64,000 nucleotides of DNA from Verrucomicrobiales bacterium (GCA_029213065.1 JARGPH010000007.1:95979-159978), one strand, 5' to 3'. Counted from the first letter of the stretch, positions 15,424 through 26,268 are shown. The notes: generated from the sequence alone by a model not told the origin. Made by a program: numbers and translations.

Positions 15424-18400
15424 ATGCCGCGTGACACTTCGATTCACAAAATTCTTCTGATCGGTTCGGGCCCCATTGTTATTGGGCAGGGATGCGAATT
15501 TGATTACTCCGGGGTTCAGGCCTGTAAAGCTCTTCAGGAAGAAGGCTATACGGTCGTTCTCTTAAATTCCAATACGGCCACGATCATGACAGATCCGGAA
15601 TTCGCCTCGAAAAACTACGTAGAGCCGATCACCGCGGAGGTCGTGGAAAAGATCATTGAGAAAGAGAAGCCCGATGCGCTCCTTCCCACTCTTGGCGGTC
15701 AGACCGCTCTCAATACAGCGATGGATCTGGTTCGATCCGGTTACCTCGAAAAATCCGGCGTAAAGCTGATCGGGGCAAACGCGGACGCGATTGAAAAAGG
15801 CGAAGACAGGCAGCTCTTCAAAGATGCCATGATGAAGATCGGGCTCGACATGCCGCGTTCCGGCGTTGGCAGCACCATGAGCGAGTGTTTTGATATTGCG
15901 GCTGAGATCGGAACCTACCCGCTCATTATCCGTCCCGCTTACACCCTCGGTGGGACTGGTGGAGGAATCGCCTATAACCGCGAAGAACTCGAAACGATCT
16001 GCCGACGCGGCATCGATCTCTCTCCCGTGGATGAAGTCCAGATCGACGAATCCCTCCTCGGCTGGAAAGAATACGAGATGGAAGTCATGCGTGACCACGC
16101 CGACAACTGCGTCGTGATTTGTTCGATTGAGAACTTCGATCCCATGGGCGTGCACACCGGTGATTCGATCACAGTGGCTCCCGCCCAGACTCTGACCGAT
16201 CGCGAGTATCAGCTCATGCGTGATGCCTCATTCGCCGTCATCCGTGAAATCGGCGTCGAAACAGGAGGATCCAATATCCAGTTTTCGATCAATCCCGAGA
16301 ACGGTCGTATGATCGTCATCGAGATGAATCCGCGGGTTTCCCGCTCCTCGGCACTCGCCTCGAAAGCGACCGGATTCCCCATCGCGAAAATCGCAGCCAA
16401 GCTCGCCGTCGGTTACACCCTCGACGAGATCCCGAACGACATCACTCGCGAGACTCCCGCGAGCTTTGAGCCGACGATCGATTACTGTGTTGTGAAACTT
16501 CCCCGTTTCACCTTCGAGAAATTTGCCGATGCGGACCCCACTCTCACCACTCAGATGAAGAGTGTCGGTGAAGCCATGGCAATTGGCCGGACCTTTAAAG
16601 AGTCACTCCAGAAAGCACTGCGCTCTCTCGAGGTTGGTCGCTTCGGCCTCGGTGCCGATGGCAAAGACGGCAATCCTGACATCAGCTACATTCGCGAGCG
16701 CCTCGCGACACCGAATGCCGAGCGGATTTTCTTCGTGCGCCTCGCCTTCGAAGCCGGTCTCACCCTCGAGGAAATTTTTGACCTCTCCGCAATCGATCCC
16801 TGGTTCCTTCGCAACATCGAAGACCTCCTCGAAGCCGAGAAAGGATTGGGCACCGATCTCGAAGGACTCGACTTTCTCCGTGCAAAGCGACTCGGCTATT
16901 CCGATATGCAGCTCGCGCACATCACCGGGACAACGCATGACGAAGTGCGCGCGGCACGAAAAGCAGCCGGCGTCATTCCGACTTACCGACTCGTCGACAC
17001 CTGTGCCGCTGAGTTCGAGGCCTACACTCCTTACTACTATTCCACCTACGGAATCGAGAACGAGACTCGCAAGAGCGACAAGAAAAAGGTCATGATTCTC
17101 GGTGGCGGTCCCAACCGGATCGGACAGGGGATCGAATTTGATTACTGCTGTGTCCACGCCGCATTCGCACTGAAAGAGATCGGGTTTGAAACCATCATGG
17201 TGAACTCGAATCCCGAAACTGTTTCGACCGATTACGATACCAGTGACAAACTCTACTTCGAGCCGCTTACCCTTGAGGACGTTCTCAACATTTACGAGGA
17301 AGAGGAAGCCTGGGGCATCATCGTTCAGTTCGGTGGTCAAACCCCACTCAACCTCGCTGCGGATCTGGAAGAGCACGGCTGCAACATCATCGGAACCTCT
17401 CCGAAAAACATCGAACTCGCCGAGGACCGGAAATTTTTCTCCGCCCTCCTCGACAAGCTCGGCCTCCAGCAGGCACCTGCCGGAACCGCGGTTTCTCCTG
17501 AGGAAGCCGTCGTGATCGCGCAGCGGATCGGTTACCCCGTTCTCGTGCGTCCCTCTTTCGTTCTCGGCGGTCGCGCCATGATGATCGTCTACACTGACGA
17601 AGAACTGAGCCACTACATGCAGAACGCCGTCGACGTCAGTCCGGCCCGTCCTGTCCTCATCGACCGGTTCCTCGAAGACGCCACCGAAGTCGACGTCGAC
17701 TGTATTTCCGATGGCGACACCACCGTGGTGGGATCGATCATGGAGCATATTGAGGAAGCAGGCATTCACAGCGGCGACAGCGCCTGTGTGATTCCATCCT
17801 TCTCCCTCAGCGATCCGATGCGGGTGAAAATTTCCGACGCAGCCAAAGACCTTGCCAAAGAGCTCGGCGTGCGTGGCCTCATGAACATTCAGTTCGCGGT
17901 CAAAGACGAAGAACTCTACGTCATCGAAGTGAACCCTCGGGCCTCACGAACCGTCCCGTTTGTTTCCAAAGCAATCGGGGTTCCCCTCGCGAAGCTCGCC
18001 GCCAAAGTCATGGCCGGTGAGAAACTCGTCGACCTCGGTTTCACCGAACCCGTTTATCCGGAGCATTACTCGGTCAAAGAAGCCGTTTTTCCTTTTGCTA
18101 AATTCCCCGGCATCGACATCAGCCTCGGGCCTGAAATGAAATCGACCGGTGAGGTCATGGGAATCGATGCTGATCTCGGTAAAGCCTACGCCAAAGCGCA
18201 GATGGCCGCCTCTTCGGCGCTTCCGCTCAGTGGCAAAATGTTCATCAGCGTTAAAGATTCGCACAAAGAGGAAGCGATTGAGTTGGCCCGCCAATTCAGC
18301 GAGCTCGGATTTACGATTTACTCGACTTCCGGAACGGCGAAGCGGATCAAAGAAGCCGGCGTTCCCGTGACCCGACTCCACAAACTTGCCGAAGGTCGTC

Positions 18401-18630
18401 CCAACGTTCTCGACATGATCAAAAACGGCGAGATCGCCATGGTCATCAACACACCGGGCGGACGGATTCCCCGTCGTGATGAAGTGCGCATCCGAAGCGG
18501 AGCCCTCGCCAACCGTGTCCCCATCATCACAACGATGCGCGGGGCGCAGGCAAGCCTTCGTTCGATCAAGTCTCTCATCGAAACACCCATGGGCGTTGAG
18601 CCTCTCCAATCTTACCACCCGCAGGATTAG
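15424..18630 (+). CDS. carB: Carbamoyl phosphate synthase large subunit
   Basis: A 1068-aa protein starting [30 protein letters not shown], matching the usual length of about 1070. Two ATP-grasp halves are seen: the first in residues 1-400 and the second from [26 protein letters not shown]-terminal MGS-type allosteric domain contains [19 protein letters not shown]. It makes carbamoyl phosphate from bicarbonate, ATP and ammonia for pyrimidine and arginine synthesis; carA is not in the window. The ATG is seven bases after TACACT (15411-15416), so the transcript may have almost no leader. A long antisense frame inside it is not a gene. Confidence 0.97.
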   Translation: MPRDTSIHKILLIGSGPIVIGQGCEFDYSGVQACKALQEEGYTVVLLNSNTATIMTDPEFASKNYVEPITAEVVEKIIEKEKPDALLPTLGGQTALNTAMDLVRSGYLEKSGVKLIGANADAIEKGEDRQLFKDAMMKIGLDMPRSGVGSTMSECFDIAAEIGTYPLIIRPAYTLGGTGGGIAYNREELETICRRGIDLSPVDEVQIDESLLGWKEYEMEVMRDHADNCVVICSIENFDPMGVHTGDSITVAPAQTLTDREYQLMRDASFAVIREIGVETGGSNIQFSINPENGRMIVIEMNPRVSRSSALASKATGFPIAKIAAKLAVGYTLDEIPNDITRETPASFEPTIDYCVVKLPRFTFEKFADADPTLTTQMKSVGEAMAIGRTFKESLQKALRSLEVGRFGLGADGKDGNPDISYIRERLATPNAERIFFVRLAFEAGLTLEEIFDLSAIDPWFLRNIEDLLEAEKGLGTDLEGLDFLRAKRLGYSDMQLAHITGTTHDEVRAARKAAGVIPTYRLVDTCAAEFEAYTPYYYSTYGIENETRKSDKKKVMILGGGPNRIGQGIEFDYCCVHAAFALKEIGFETIMVNSNPETVSTDYDTSDKLYFEPLTLEDVLNIYEEEEAWGIIVQFGGQTPLNLAADLEEHGCNIIGTSPKNIELAEDRKFFSALLDKLGLQQAPAGTAVSPEEAVVIAQRIGYPVLVRPSFVLGGRAMMIVYTDEELSHYMQNAVDVSPARPVLIDRFLEDATEVDVDCISDGDTTVVGSIMEHIEEAGIHSGDSACVIPSFSLSDPMRVKISDAAKDLAKELGVRGLMNIQFAVKDEELYVIEVNPRASRTVPFVSKAIGVPLAKLAAKVMAGEKLVDLGFTEPVYPEHYSVKEAVFPFAKFPGIDISLGPEMKSTGEVMGIDADLGKAYAKAQMAASSALPLSGKMFISVKDSHKEEAIELARQFSELGFTIYSTSGTAKRIKEAGVPVTRLHKLAEGRPNVLDMIKNGEIAMVINTPGGRIPRRDEVRIRSGALANRVPIITTMRGAQASLRSIKSLIETPMGVEPLQSYHPQD

Positions 18631-18647
18631 TGTGTTGGGCGTCTCCC

Positions 18648-18767
18648 GAATCCTTTTTCTTTAACTTTATCCTTATCCTTTTCTACCGCCCGGAAATCGA
18701 CGGGTTCCGTGCTCCGCATGGGCTCTGCCTGAGATAAAGAAAAAGATAACGATAACGAAAAAGAATC
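18648..18767. repeat. Long imperfect inverted repeat of degenerate TTATC-type hexamers after carB
   Basis: The 290-base gap 18631-18920 has no gene. Its left arm (18648-18684) reads in six-base units TTTTTC, TTTAAC, TTTATC, CTTATC, CTTTTC. The right arm (18731-18767), read on the other strand, gives TTTTTC, GTTATC, GTTATC, TTTTTC, TTTATC. The arms can pair over about 37 bases with mismatches and enclose a 46-base loop that holds its own CCCG/CGGG stem. It could act as a transcription end for carB or be a dispersed intergenic repeat. The rest of the gap shows nothing clear until the inverted repeat before the next gene. Confidence 0.6.
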
Positions 18768-18898
18768 ATAAACCCTCGCCTGAGAAATGTGGCGGCGAGC
18801 GCCCGGCGAGTGGTATCGGCTGTCGCGCGGGATGAGTCTTCCCCCTTCTCAAAAAAACTCTCAACAATCTTCTAGCACTCCCGAAAAAACTGGATACA

Positions 18899-18922
18899 AT
18901 AACTGTTCAAATTAGCAGTTAT
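18899..18922. promoter_or_regulatory. Inverted repeat spanning the start of the HNH-like gene
   Basis: ATAACTG (18899-18905) and CAGTTAT (18916-18922) form a perfect 7-base inverted repeat around a 10-base spacer. It overlaps a TACAAT -10-like element (18895-18900) on one side and the ATG at 18921 on the other. It could be an operator or an RNA hairpin over the ribosome landing site. Confidence 0.4.
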
Positions 18923-19352
18923 GTTTTACGACAAAAGCGATTCAGAATTTCCGCAGTGGAGAGAGCAACTCGACGGGGAGGAATCGCGAGGCATCAGTTC
19001 CTCTTCCTCCACCGATTGCTGTGACAATGGCGGATCTGAGGGAAACTCGGGAAGCAAAGAATCCGTGAACCGCTCCGACGAGCCCCAAAGCATTCCTGCG
19101 AGGGCCGCCTACGACCTCGAAGTGATCGCAAGCGTCTGGGAATGCGCCGAAACCGTTCCCGGAACCGATCCCGTGATTTGGCGGAAAGACGAATACGGCT
19201 CCTGGATTCATCGTGCTGACTACGGGCGTCGCACCTCTGAATTCGGCTGGGAGATTTTCGATCCAGGTGTCGGTCGACACAGTCAGGGCGTCTACGCAAT
19301 GCGTCCGATGCAGTGGCAAAGCTACATCAGCCAGTATTCGACTTTGCTGTAG
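18921..19352 (+). CDS. Degenerate HNH-nuclease-like protein, probably non-catalytic
   Basis: A 143-aa protein. Residues 1-60 are low-complexity (Ser, Glu, Gly, Asp rich). Residues about 70-140 follow the layout of a small HNH-type family: VPGTDPVIWRKDEYGSWI, then YGRRTSEFGWEI, then MRPMQWQSYISQYSTLL, where active members have WEIDH, NLRPLQW and N-x-x-K/S positions. Here the DH after WEI is FD and the Asn before LRPLQW-like is Met-flanked (AMRPMQW), so the catalytic His/Asn set appears lost. The resemblance is from memory of the family pattern and needs a profile search. A structural or binding role is inferred. Confidence 0.6.
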   Translation: MFYDKSDSEFPQWREQLDGEESRGISSSSSTDCCDNGGSEGNSGSKESVNRSDEPQSIPARAAYDLEVIASVWECAETVPGTDPVIWRKDEYGSWIHRADYGRRTSEFGWEIFDPGVGRHSQGVYAMRPMQWQSYISQYSTLL

Positions 19353-19531
19353 AGGTTTTCAGTGGTGAGTGGAGGCATCGTCTCTGTAACTATTTCCTAT
19401 GGCTTGAAGCGTTCGGGTGCAGGGGAATCCATTTAACAAGTTACGTGCCCAATTGAGCGGCACGCCTGGCGCTCCACTGTGCCAAAGTTTACTTGCCCGA
19501 CTTCGACCTCATGAGTTAGGCTCAAAACACC

Positions 19532-19924
<393 letters not shown>

Positions 19925-19974
19925 GTTAACAGGGACGAGTTAACAGGCGCAGATGTCCAGGGGCGCATTCGCCT

Positions 19975-21201
19975 TCAAGCTAATCCGGTCATGGTGCTTT
20001 TTCCGGTGGCGAAGGTTTCCTCCTCGAGGCCCATTTGCTGCATCATGCTGACGAAGAGGTTCGCGAAGGGATAGTTCTCTTCGCCTTCGAATTTGAGGTG
20101 TTGGCCGTGCTTCCAACTTCCTCCGGCGAGGAGGATGGGAAGGTCTTTGGTGATGTGTCCGCTCGCGCTTCCGAGGTTGCTGCCCATCATGATCTGGGTG
20201 GTATCGAGAAGGGTTCCCTCACCATCGGGAGTCGATTGGAGGGCGCGGATGAACTCGGCCCATTCGTGGATCATTTCCCGTTCGATGATTTCAAGCTGAC
20301 TGATCATCTCGGGATTTTGGCCGTGGTGAGTGAGGGCGTGATATCCCATCGTGACGCCCGGGAGGGGCGGAACCTGGCTATGTCCTGCTCCGGCCATCGC
20401 GACGACCCGGGTGGAGTCGGTTTGGAGGGCGAGGCGGATTACCTGGAAATGTTCGCGGAGCCAGTTTTTGACGTCGGAGCGGGGAGCGCCTTTCGGGGCT
20501 GGTTCGGGCACTGCCGGCTTGGGGGTGTCGAGCCACTTCTGTGCCTTCGTGAGGCGGCTTTCGGTTTCGCGGACGGCGGTGAAATACTGATCGAGCTTTT
20601 CCCGGTCGAGGCGGCTCGCCCGCTTCGCGACTGACTCGGCTTCGGCTCTGACGACATCGAGAATGCTGTGCCCGCTCTGGAGCTGTTGTTTTTGTCTGCT
20701 GATTTCGGTCTGACTTCCGCTGAGAAAGAGCTTCGCGAAAAGCTGATCGGGACGGGACTCGCCGGGCACTTCGACGCCGGTGGCGGTCCAGGAGATGCGC
20801 TCCCGTCCCACGGTGAGAGATGCATGGCGTGTCACCTCGCCGATCTTGCCGGCGATATACTGATCGAGGGAGACCGTGTTTTTAAAACCCCGTGAGGCGG
20901 GATGAGGAGCCGCTGTCAAAAAACTTGCTTCAGCTTCATGTCCGCCGTCGACCTCGGGGTGGCTCACTCCGGAAATCACGGTGAAGCGATCTCTGAGGTC
21001 TTCGACTGGTGTCAGATAGGGGCTGAGTTGGTACCCTGTCCCTGCATCGATGGGGAAAAAGTTCGGGGGGTGGAATCCGAGGGGCATGTTGATGCAGACG
21101 ATGCGCTTGGGCGATTCCGGTGTCTTTTCAGCGTAGAGGTCCAATGCGGGAAGGGCGAGGCTGATCCCGGCGCCTCTCAGAAACTGTCTTCTTTTGATCA
21201 T
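19975..21201 (-). CDS. DUF1552 family Tat-exported protein
   Basis: The ATG at 21201 gives a 408-aa protein beginning MIKRRQFLRGAGISLALPALDLYA, a twin-arginine (KRRQFLRG) signal. The longer frame adds 57 arginine-rich residues with no family support. Segments PKRIVCINMPLGFHPPNFFP, SGVSHPEVDGGHEAEASFLTAA, and MGSNLGSASGHITKDLPILLAGG are DUF1552 hallmarks, a family in the alkaline-phosphatase/sulfatase-like DUF1501 group found almost only in Planctomycetes, Verrucomicrobia and Myxobacteria. It begins eight bases after the DUF1592-type cytochrome gene, the usual partner in these genomes. Enzymatic activity is not known. Confidence 0.92.
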   Translation of the reverse strand: MIKRRQFLRGAGISLALPALDLYAEKTPESPKRIVCINMPLGFHPPNFFPIDAGTGYQLSPYLTPVEDLRDRFTVISGVSHPEVDGGHEAEASFLTAAPHPASRGFKNTVSLDQYIAGKIGEVTRHASLTVGRERISWTATGVEVPGESRPDQLFAKLFLSGSQTEISRQKQQLQSGHSILDVVRAEAESVAKRASRLDREKLDQYFTAVRETESRLTKAQKWLDTPKPAVPEPAPKGAPRSDVKNWLREHFQVIRLALQTDSTRVVAMAGAGHSQVPPLPGVTMGYHALTHHGQNPEMISQLEIIEREMIHEWAEFIRALQSTPDGEGTLLDTTQIMMGSNLGSASGHITKDLPILLAGGSWKHGQHLKFEGEENYPFANLFVSMMQQMGLEEETFATGKSTMTGLA

Positions 21202-21209
21202 GGATTCTT

Positions 21210-23519
21210 CTAGGGGGTTCTGAAGAGGTCGCTTCCGACGATGAGTTTGAGGAGGGTCTTTAATCCACCGCCCCGGTTTTGTGCCTGCTCGACAAGTGTC
21301 TCGACGGCTTGGCGATCTGAAAATCCCAGTTCGCGCCCAAGGCCATAGGTGAGAAGGCGATCGGTGAGGCATCGAAGGAAGCGCTCCTCGTCTTTGAGAA
21401 GGAGGGCTTTGAATTCACGGATTTCCTTGAACGTTTCCCCGCTGCTGAGCTCGCCCGAGGCGTCGACTTCTTTTGCCTGGATTACTTTGCCCCAGCTTTT
21501 GCCGGGGGTGGGAATGAACTGCAGATAGTTTTCACGGAAGCCTCCGATGGGATCGAAGCTTTCGAGGGCGAATCCCGGCGGGTCGATATACTGGTGGCAG
21601 GATCGGCAACTTTCATTGTTGCGGTGGAGATCGAGTTGCTCACGCACGGTTGTCGCCTCGCGGATGTCCGGTTCGATTCCGGCAATGTTAGGAGGTGGTG
21701 GCGGAACGTGGTGTCCTAGGATGTTTTCGAGGACCCAGACGCCCCGGAGAACCGGTGAAGTGTTCGTGCCGTTCGCGGTCACTTTGAGGATGCCCGCCTG
21801 AGTGAGGAGCCCTCCGCGAACGCTCCCGGGAGGGAGGGGGACCGGTCTCATCGCGAGGCCGCTTACACCGGAGATCCCGTAGTGTTCGGCAAGGCGTTCG
21901 TTGGCGATGATGAAATCCGAATCGAGAAAATTCCGAACCGGCAGGTCATCGTGGAGCACTTTTCGGAAAAAGGATTCTCCTTCTTCAACCATTGCGGTTT
22001 GGAGGAGTTCGTCGAACTCTTTATACAAATTGGAGTCGGGAGTGGTTTCGTTGATTTTTCTGAGACCGAGCCACTGGCCGGTGAAATGTTTGATGAAGCG
22101 TTCGCTCTTCGGGTTGTTGAGGAGACGGTCGAGCTCCTGCTCGATTCTTCCGGGTGCGCTCAGGGTTCCTGATTCGGCAAGGTCCAGTAGTTGTTTGTCA
22201 GGGCCACTGCTCCTGATGAAATAGGACAGTCGCGATGCCAGTTCGTAGTCGGAGATGAAACCGTCACCGCCGGTTTCGCTGAGGGTGAGGAAGTTGGTGG
22301 AACAGAGGATGGCCTCCATTGCGGTGCGCAGGCTTTCGCCCGCTGAAAGCCCCGACTGTTTTTGCCGTTCGAAAAGGGCGGTGTATCGGAGCAGCTCAGG
22401 ATCTGTGACGGGACGGCGAAAGGCACCTGTCGCTAACTTTCGCAGAATGTTCCGGGCTTGGTCATCGGAGAGTGTGGCGAGATCGATCGTTCCAACGAGG
22501 TTTCGGTGGCTTGGCGGCGGCCATTCTTCAGCGAGTGGTCCGGTGATCTCCACTTCGCTGAATCCAATTCCGGTGAACCCGTTCAGGTCGGGATCTTTTC
22601 CCCAGGTAGGCAATCCAAGGGCGAAGAACTGAATCGATTCGTTTGGGGCTAGTCGTGTTTCGAGTTCGAAGGGCTCCGGCCGGGTTCCCACCTCGAAGTA
22701 GCCGAGAATTTGATCTGCGGATTCAGGTCCGGATTTCATGACCGAGAAGACTTCTTTTCTCTCTGTGTTCCTCGCGACGGCTGAGAAGCGGAACCGGTAC
22801 CTTCCGGGTTTTGTGATCCGGGTTTTCCGTGTTGAAATTTTACTGTAGCTTTGTCGGTCTGTCAGGTAGGAGAAGACAAATCCATCGTGGTAACCGTATT
22901 GCTTTCCGAAATAGGGTTTCGGCTCTTCGGCCAGAGTGTTGATGATCGATTCCGTTTCGGGGCGTGGTCCGTCGATGAGTGCGGCGTCGAGGGCGATGCG
23001 GGCGGTTTTCAGATAGCTCTCAATCAGTTCTGAAGAGATCGCGAGGGCGGCGCCATTGTTGTCGAATCCCCCGGCCTTCTGGTCGGGGGGGAGGTGTTGT
23101 TTGAGCTCGATATCGATCCCGAGGAGATCCTGTATGGTATGCTCATACTCGATCCGGTTGAGTCTTCTCTGAACCACTTCACGAAGCTCCCGATCCGCCT
23201 TATCGAGACGAGGGGCCAGGGTTTCGAGAAACAAGGCGACGTCTTCGGCTGACAGGTCGCCCCGTTTCTTTTCGGGGGGCATTTCGCCGTTTTTGACGCG
23301 GTCGAAGATGTGAGTCCACTGACCGACGTCACTTATTCCGGAAATGGAGCCCGGATCAACATTGTAGAGATTGAGCCCGCCTTTGCTGACGTCGTCATCG
23401 TGGCATTCGACGCAATGCGATTCGAAAAAGCTCTCAAGGTTCGACAATTCGTCGTCGCCGACGACTGCTCCGACGCTCAGAATAGCGGTCAGGAGAATCA
23501 CTGAGAACGAACGTGTCAT
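21210..23519 (-). CDS. DUF1587/DUF1592/DUF1588/DUF1585 cytochrome-type protein
   Basis: A 769-aa secreted protein with signal peptide MTRSFSVILLTAILSVGAVVG. A haem site CVECH lies at residues 36-40 in a planctomycete-type cytochrome c domain. Then come DUF1587 (RRLNRIEYEHTIQDLLG), a beta-sandwich region, DUF1592 (DYELASRLSYFIRSSGPD), DUF1588 (GGLLTQAGILKVTANGTNTSPVLRGVWV and a second CRSCHQYIDPPGFALESFDPIG) and DUF1585 at the end. These large proteins are common in marine Verrucomicrobia and are thought to take part in extracytoplasmic polymer oxidation. It is followed by its usual DUF1552 partner. Confidence 0.94.
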   Translation of the reverse strand: MTRSFSVILLTAILSVGAVVGDDELSNLESFFESHCVECHDDDVSKGGLNLYNVDPGSISGISDVGQWTHIFDRVKNGEMPPEKKRGDLSAEDVALFLETLAPRLDKADRELREVVQRRLNRIEYEHTIQDLLGIDIELKQHLPPDQKAGGFDNNGAALAISSELIESYLKTARIALDAALIDGPRPETESIINTLAEEPKPYFGKQYGYHDGFVFSYLTDRQSYSKISTRKTRITKPGRYRFRFSAVARNTERKEVFSVMKSGPESADQILGYFEVGTRPEPFELETRLAPNESIQFFALGLPTWGKDPDLNGFTGIGFSEVEITGPLAEEWPPPSHRNLVGTIDLATLSDDQARNILRKLATGAFRRPVTDPELLRYTALFERQKQSGLSAGESLRTAMEAILCSTNFLTLSETGGDGFISDYELASRLSYFIRSSGPDKQLLDLAESGTLSAPGRIEQELDRLLNNPKSERFIKHFTGQWLGLRKINETTPDSNLYKEFDELLQTAMVEEGESFFRKVLHDDLPVRNFLDSDFIIANERLAEHYGISGVSGLAMRPVPLPPGSVRGGLLTQAGILKVTANGTNTSPVLRGVWVLENILGHHVPPPPPNIAGIEPDIREATTVREQLDLHRNNESCRSCHQYIDPPGFALESFDPIGGFRENYLQFIPTPGKSWGKVIQAKEVDASGELSSGETFKEIREFKALLLKDEERFLRCLTDRLLTYGLGRELGFSDRQAVETLVEQAQNRGGGLKTLLKLIVGSDLFRTP

Positions 23520-23603
23520 CTTCCCATTGTTTGGGAGATCACGGTCTCCGTCAAACCCGCAATGCCATCGCGGCCTTTAACTCGAAAGAGTATCCGAGCG
23601 GGA

Positions 23604-25079
23604 TCAGTTTGGACCGGGTGCCTTGAGGTGCCAGAGGGTAAGGTCGCCTGCTTCTATTTTTTTAATGGAGGACGCCGTGAGTCCCGGCTCCCAATCATAG
23701 GTGCGGTTGGCAAGATCCAGAAACCAAATATCTCCATCGAGTTGTTCGACTCGACCCGGTAGATCATCCGGAAGTACAAAATGCGCTGCTATGAACTGGC
23801 CGGCGACATCTTTCGCCTGGGTGAGGTCGGTTTCGGTAATATACCAAACGTTCTCTCCAAAGTAGAATTCCAAACTCGGGCGAAACCGGTCGCTGATTAG
23901 AAAGTCGGCTCCTTGTTCTTTTGCAATGGCGACCGCTTTCCGGATGCTGGAGCTTCTCCCCACCTGGTCCTCGAACCGGGGCATCAGGGTTCCGGCGATA
24001 AGCAGTGTGATCCCGGCGGCGAAGAAAAGGATTACGCACTTTTTGCGGAACGCCTCAGACTGCTCTGAAATCATCAATCCGGTCCAGGCGGCAATCAGCG
24101 GGACTCCGGGTAATGAATAGGTGATGAGTTTAGAGGAGACGCAGGAAAAGATCACAAGGACGAGGGTTGCTGCGACAATCTCCCAGGGAAGCTTGAGTCT
24201 GCGTTCGTTCCAACTGAGATTCTTCCAGGTGTCTTTGAGTTGGCGGCAACGAATGATCCAGAACGGCCACCAGGGGAGCCAGACAACCGAGGCGACGGCG
24301 AAGTGAAAACCGAAAAAGCCGGTTCTACCGTCTTCGTGACCGGTGATTCGCCCTGCCACTTCCCGGACAAAGAAAAAGGAGAATAGTTCTTCGTGCCGGT
24401 TCATCATGATGATGTACCACGGGCTGCCGAGAAGAAGAATGACGAGAAGGAGGCGAAGAGGTCGCAGCCTCGAAAGAAGATCTTTTTCGCCACAGATCAG
24501 AAGCGCTCCGGTAATGGCCCCGAGGGGAACGAGGGCCGCCGTTGCCTTGGTCCACCATGCCAGTGCCCAGAAGAGGGCTCCGACAAACCAGAGCCATCCT
24601 TTTTTCTGCAGGACAAGAGCGGTGCCCAGAGTGTAGAATCCACATAGTAGAATGTCAGGAGAGAGAAATCGGGACATGGCCCAGAATTGAATGGTCGTGG
24701 CGCAGGCTGCTACGGCCCAGAACGCGGCTTTTTCTCCCCCTTTACGAAAGGCGATCAACCCCACGCCTACCAGTGTAAGGATGCCACCGAGGAGTGCGGG
24801 AAGTCGTGCTGCTAAATCTGTTTCACCAAAAGTGAGCAATGAAATACCGGTGACCCAGTAGATCAGGGGCGGCTTGTCGAAGTGCCCTACATCGCTCAGG
24901 ACCGGGTCGAGCCAGTTGTGTTCGCCGAATTCAGTCCACTCCAATGCCATGTTAGCGTAGCGGCCTTCGTCCGGTTCAATGAGGCCATGATTTCCGAGTG
25001 CGTAGACGGCAAGCGTCGCGACGATGAGAATCAGAAAGCTCCAGCGGGTCGATGGCCTGATGATCTCGGAGGATGTCAT
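23604..25079 (-). CDS. GT39/ArnT-like membrane glycosyltransferase
   Basis: A 491-aa polytopic membrane protein with about ten hydrophobic segments and a soluble C-terminal part. The N-terminal loop carries the family hallmarks EPDEGRYANMALEW and HFDKPPLIYWVTG, the acidic catalytic site and the KPP motif of the ArnT/PMT (PF13231/PF02366) group. Members transfer a sugar from a polyprenyl phosphate donor to lipid A, protein or a glycan on the periplasmic side. The acceptor cannot be told. It lies alone between the DUF1592 gene and a PrsW-like protease gene, all on the minus strand. Confidence 0.9.
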   Translation of the reverse strand: MTSSEIIRPSTRWSFLILIVATLAVYALGNHGLIEPDEGRYANMALEWTEFGEHNWLDPVLSDVGHFDKPPLIYWVTGISLLTFGETDLAARLPALLGGILTLVGVGLIAFRKGGEKAAFWAVAACATTIQFWAMSRFLSPDILLCGFYTLGTALVLQKKGWLWFVGALFWALAWWTKATAALVPLGAITGALLICGEKDLLSRLRPLRLLLVILLLGSPWYIIMMNRHEELFSFFFVREVAGRITGHEDGRTGFFGFHFAVASVVWLPWWPFWIIRCRQLKDTWKNLSWNERRLKLPWEIVAATLVLVIFSCVSSKLITYSLPGVPLIAAWTGLMISEQSEAFRKKCVILFFAAGITLLIAGTLMPRFEDQVGRSSSIRKAVAIAKEQGADFLISDRFRPSLEFYFGENVWYITETDLTQAKDVAGQFIAAHFVLPDDLPGRVEQLDGDIWFLDLANRTYDWEPGLTASSIKKIEAGDLTLWHLKAPGPN

Positions 25080-25187
25080 TGCAAAGCAGTGTCTGAATTC
25101 GAACCGGGCGAATCTTCAAGTGCACCTGAAGTCCCGCCATGTGTAAATCTAGACAGGGTTTGCCGGTTGAGGCAACAGGGTTGCGTC

Positions 25188-26267
25188 TCAGATTAGGGGG
25201 CCGGATCGCGGTATCGGAGGTGGGAGGATACGCACGGGAGGCAGGGGAGGGGGGAGCAGTCGACCCGGTTGAATTGTTCCGGAAATCACGAGTGGATCGA
25301 GCCTGCTCAACCGGCGGACGTCTTCTCTCAGTTTGATGACGTCGTCCTCTCTTTCGGGATTGGAGCCCAGATTCAGGATGCGCTGCTTCTTGTAAGCGAG
25401 TTCGGTGGCCTGGTGGAGAAGGCGCTTTCGTTGAAACACGGTTTTGAATCCCTGATTGAATACGCTGAGGCTGCTTCTTGTCCAGAAGGCGGCGGCGTCG
25501 AGTGCCTGCTCTGCGTAGAGGACGCCGTCGGCGACTTCGGAGGAGAGCTGGATGCGAATCCAGCGGTTCTCGTGTATGAGGCACACCACGACAGTGACGG
25601 CGAACCAGATCGTTCCGAGGCTGATCCCGAGCACGGCGTAGGCAATGTTTTCCCCGCCGAGGGTCGCGAAATAGTTGTGCAGAGCGTGGGTGAAAATGGC
25701 GAGGGACAATCCGAGGAGCGGCCAGAGGATTTTCATGGCCGGTCTTCCTGAGAACTTGCCGAGGGCAAAGCCGACACCGGTCAGTCCGGTGAACAGAGCG
25801 TGCAGCATTCCGAAGATAAACGCTCTCATGAAAAAGAGGAGCATGAGGCTTGCTGCATCGGGTTGGCCTGAAAAGTAGAGGATGTTTTCAATCGCCGAGA
25901 ATCCGAATCCGACCATGCTGCCGTAGATCAGGCCATCGAGGATGGAGTCGACTTCTTTGCGAAAGAGGACAAGAATGAGCCAGACGCCGAGGCCCTTCAG
26001 TAGTTCCTCAGTGACGGGGGCGACGAGGCTGGCCTGATAGAGTTCGGTCATTATGGAAACCGGTTCGCCCTCTGCAGGGAGGACAGGGAAACTCAAGACA
26101 TTCTGAGCGATGATGGCGAAAAGCACGGAGGGGATGGCTCCCCAGCAGAAAGCGGCCAGCATGAGGGGAAATGGCTCTTTTTCCCACCTGTCGAGACGCC
26201 ATACGATGAGGGCGTAAATGACCATCGGGACGATTCCGAGAACGACGGAGGCGAGGAAAAGAGTCAT
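25188..26267 (-). CDS. PrsW-family intramembrane protease
   Basis: A 359-aa membrane protein with about eight hydrophobic segments in the first 250 residues. It contains the PrsW motifs: VAPVTEELLKGLGVWL (Glu-Glu), GLIYGSMVGFGFSAIENILYF (second acidic site), MRAFIFGMLHALFTGLTG and FTHALHNYFA (histidines). The N-terminal TM with RLDRWEKEPF is also family-typical. Relatives cleave membrane-bound anti-sigma factors (RsiW). No anti-sigma gene is nearby. The last 110 residues are soluble and end in a Pro-rich tail (RLLPPPLPPVRILPPPIP). An inverted repeat sits directly before its start. Confidence 0.9.
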   Translation of the reverse strand: MTLFLASVVLGIVPMVIYALIVWRLDRWEKEPFPLMLAAFCWGAIPSVLFAIIAQNVLSFPVLPAEGEPVSIMTELYQASLVAPVTEELLKGLGVWLILVLFRKEVDSILDGLIYGSMVGFGFSAIENILYFSGQPDAASLMLLFFMRAFIFGMLHALFTGLTGVGFALGKFSGRPAMKILWPLLGLSLAIFTHALHNYFATLGGENIAYAVLGISLGTIWFAVTVVVCLIHENRWIRIQLSSEVADGVLYAEQALDAAAFWTRSSLSVFNQGFKTVFQRKRLLHQATELAYKKQRILNLGSNPEREDDVIKLREDVRRLSRLDPLVISGTIQPGRLLPPPLPPVRILPPPIPRSGPLI

Positions 26268-26268
26268 G

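Noticed and set aside
16603..17769. 388-residue open frame antisense to carB
   Set aside because: It lies wholly inside a highly conserved carB region; its protein is Val/Glu/Gly-rich with no motif, as expected from the reverse complement of a high-GC gene.
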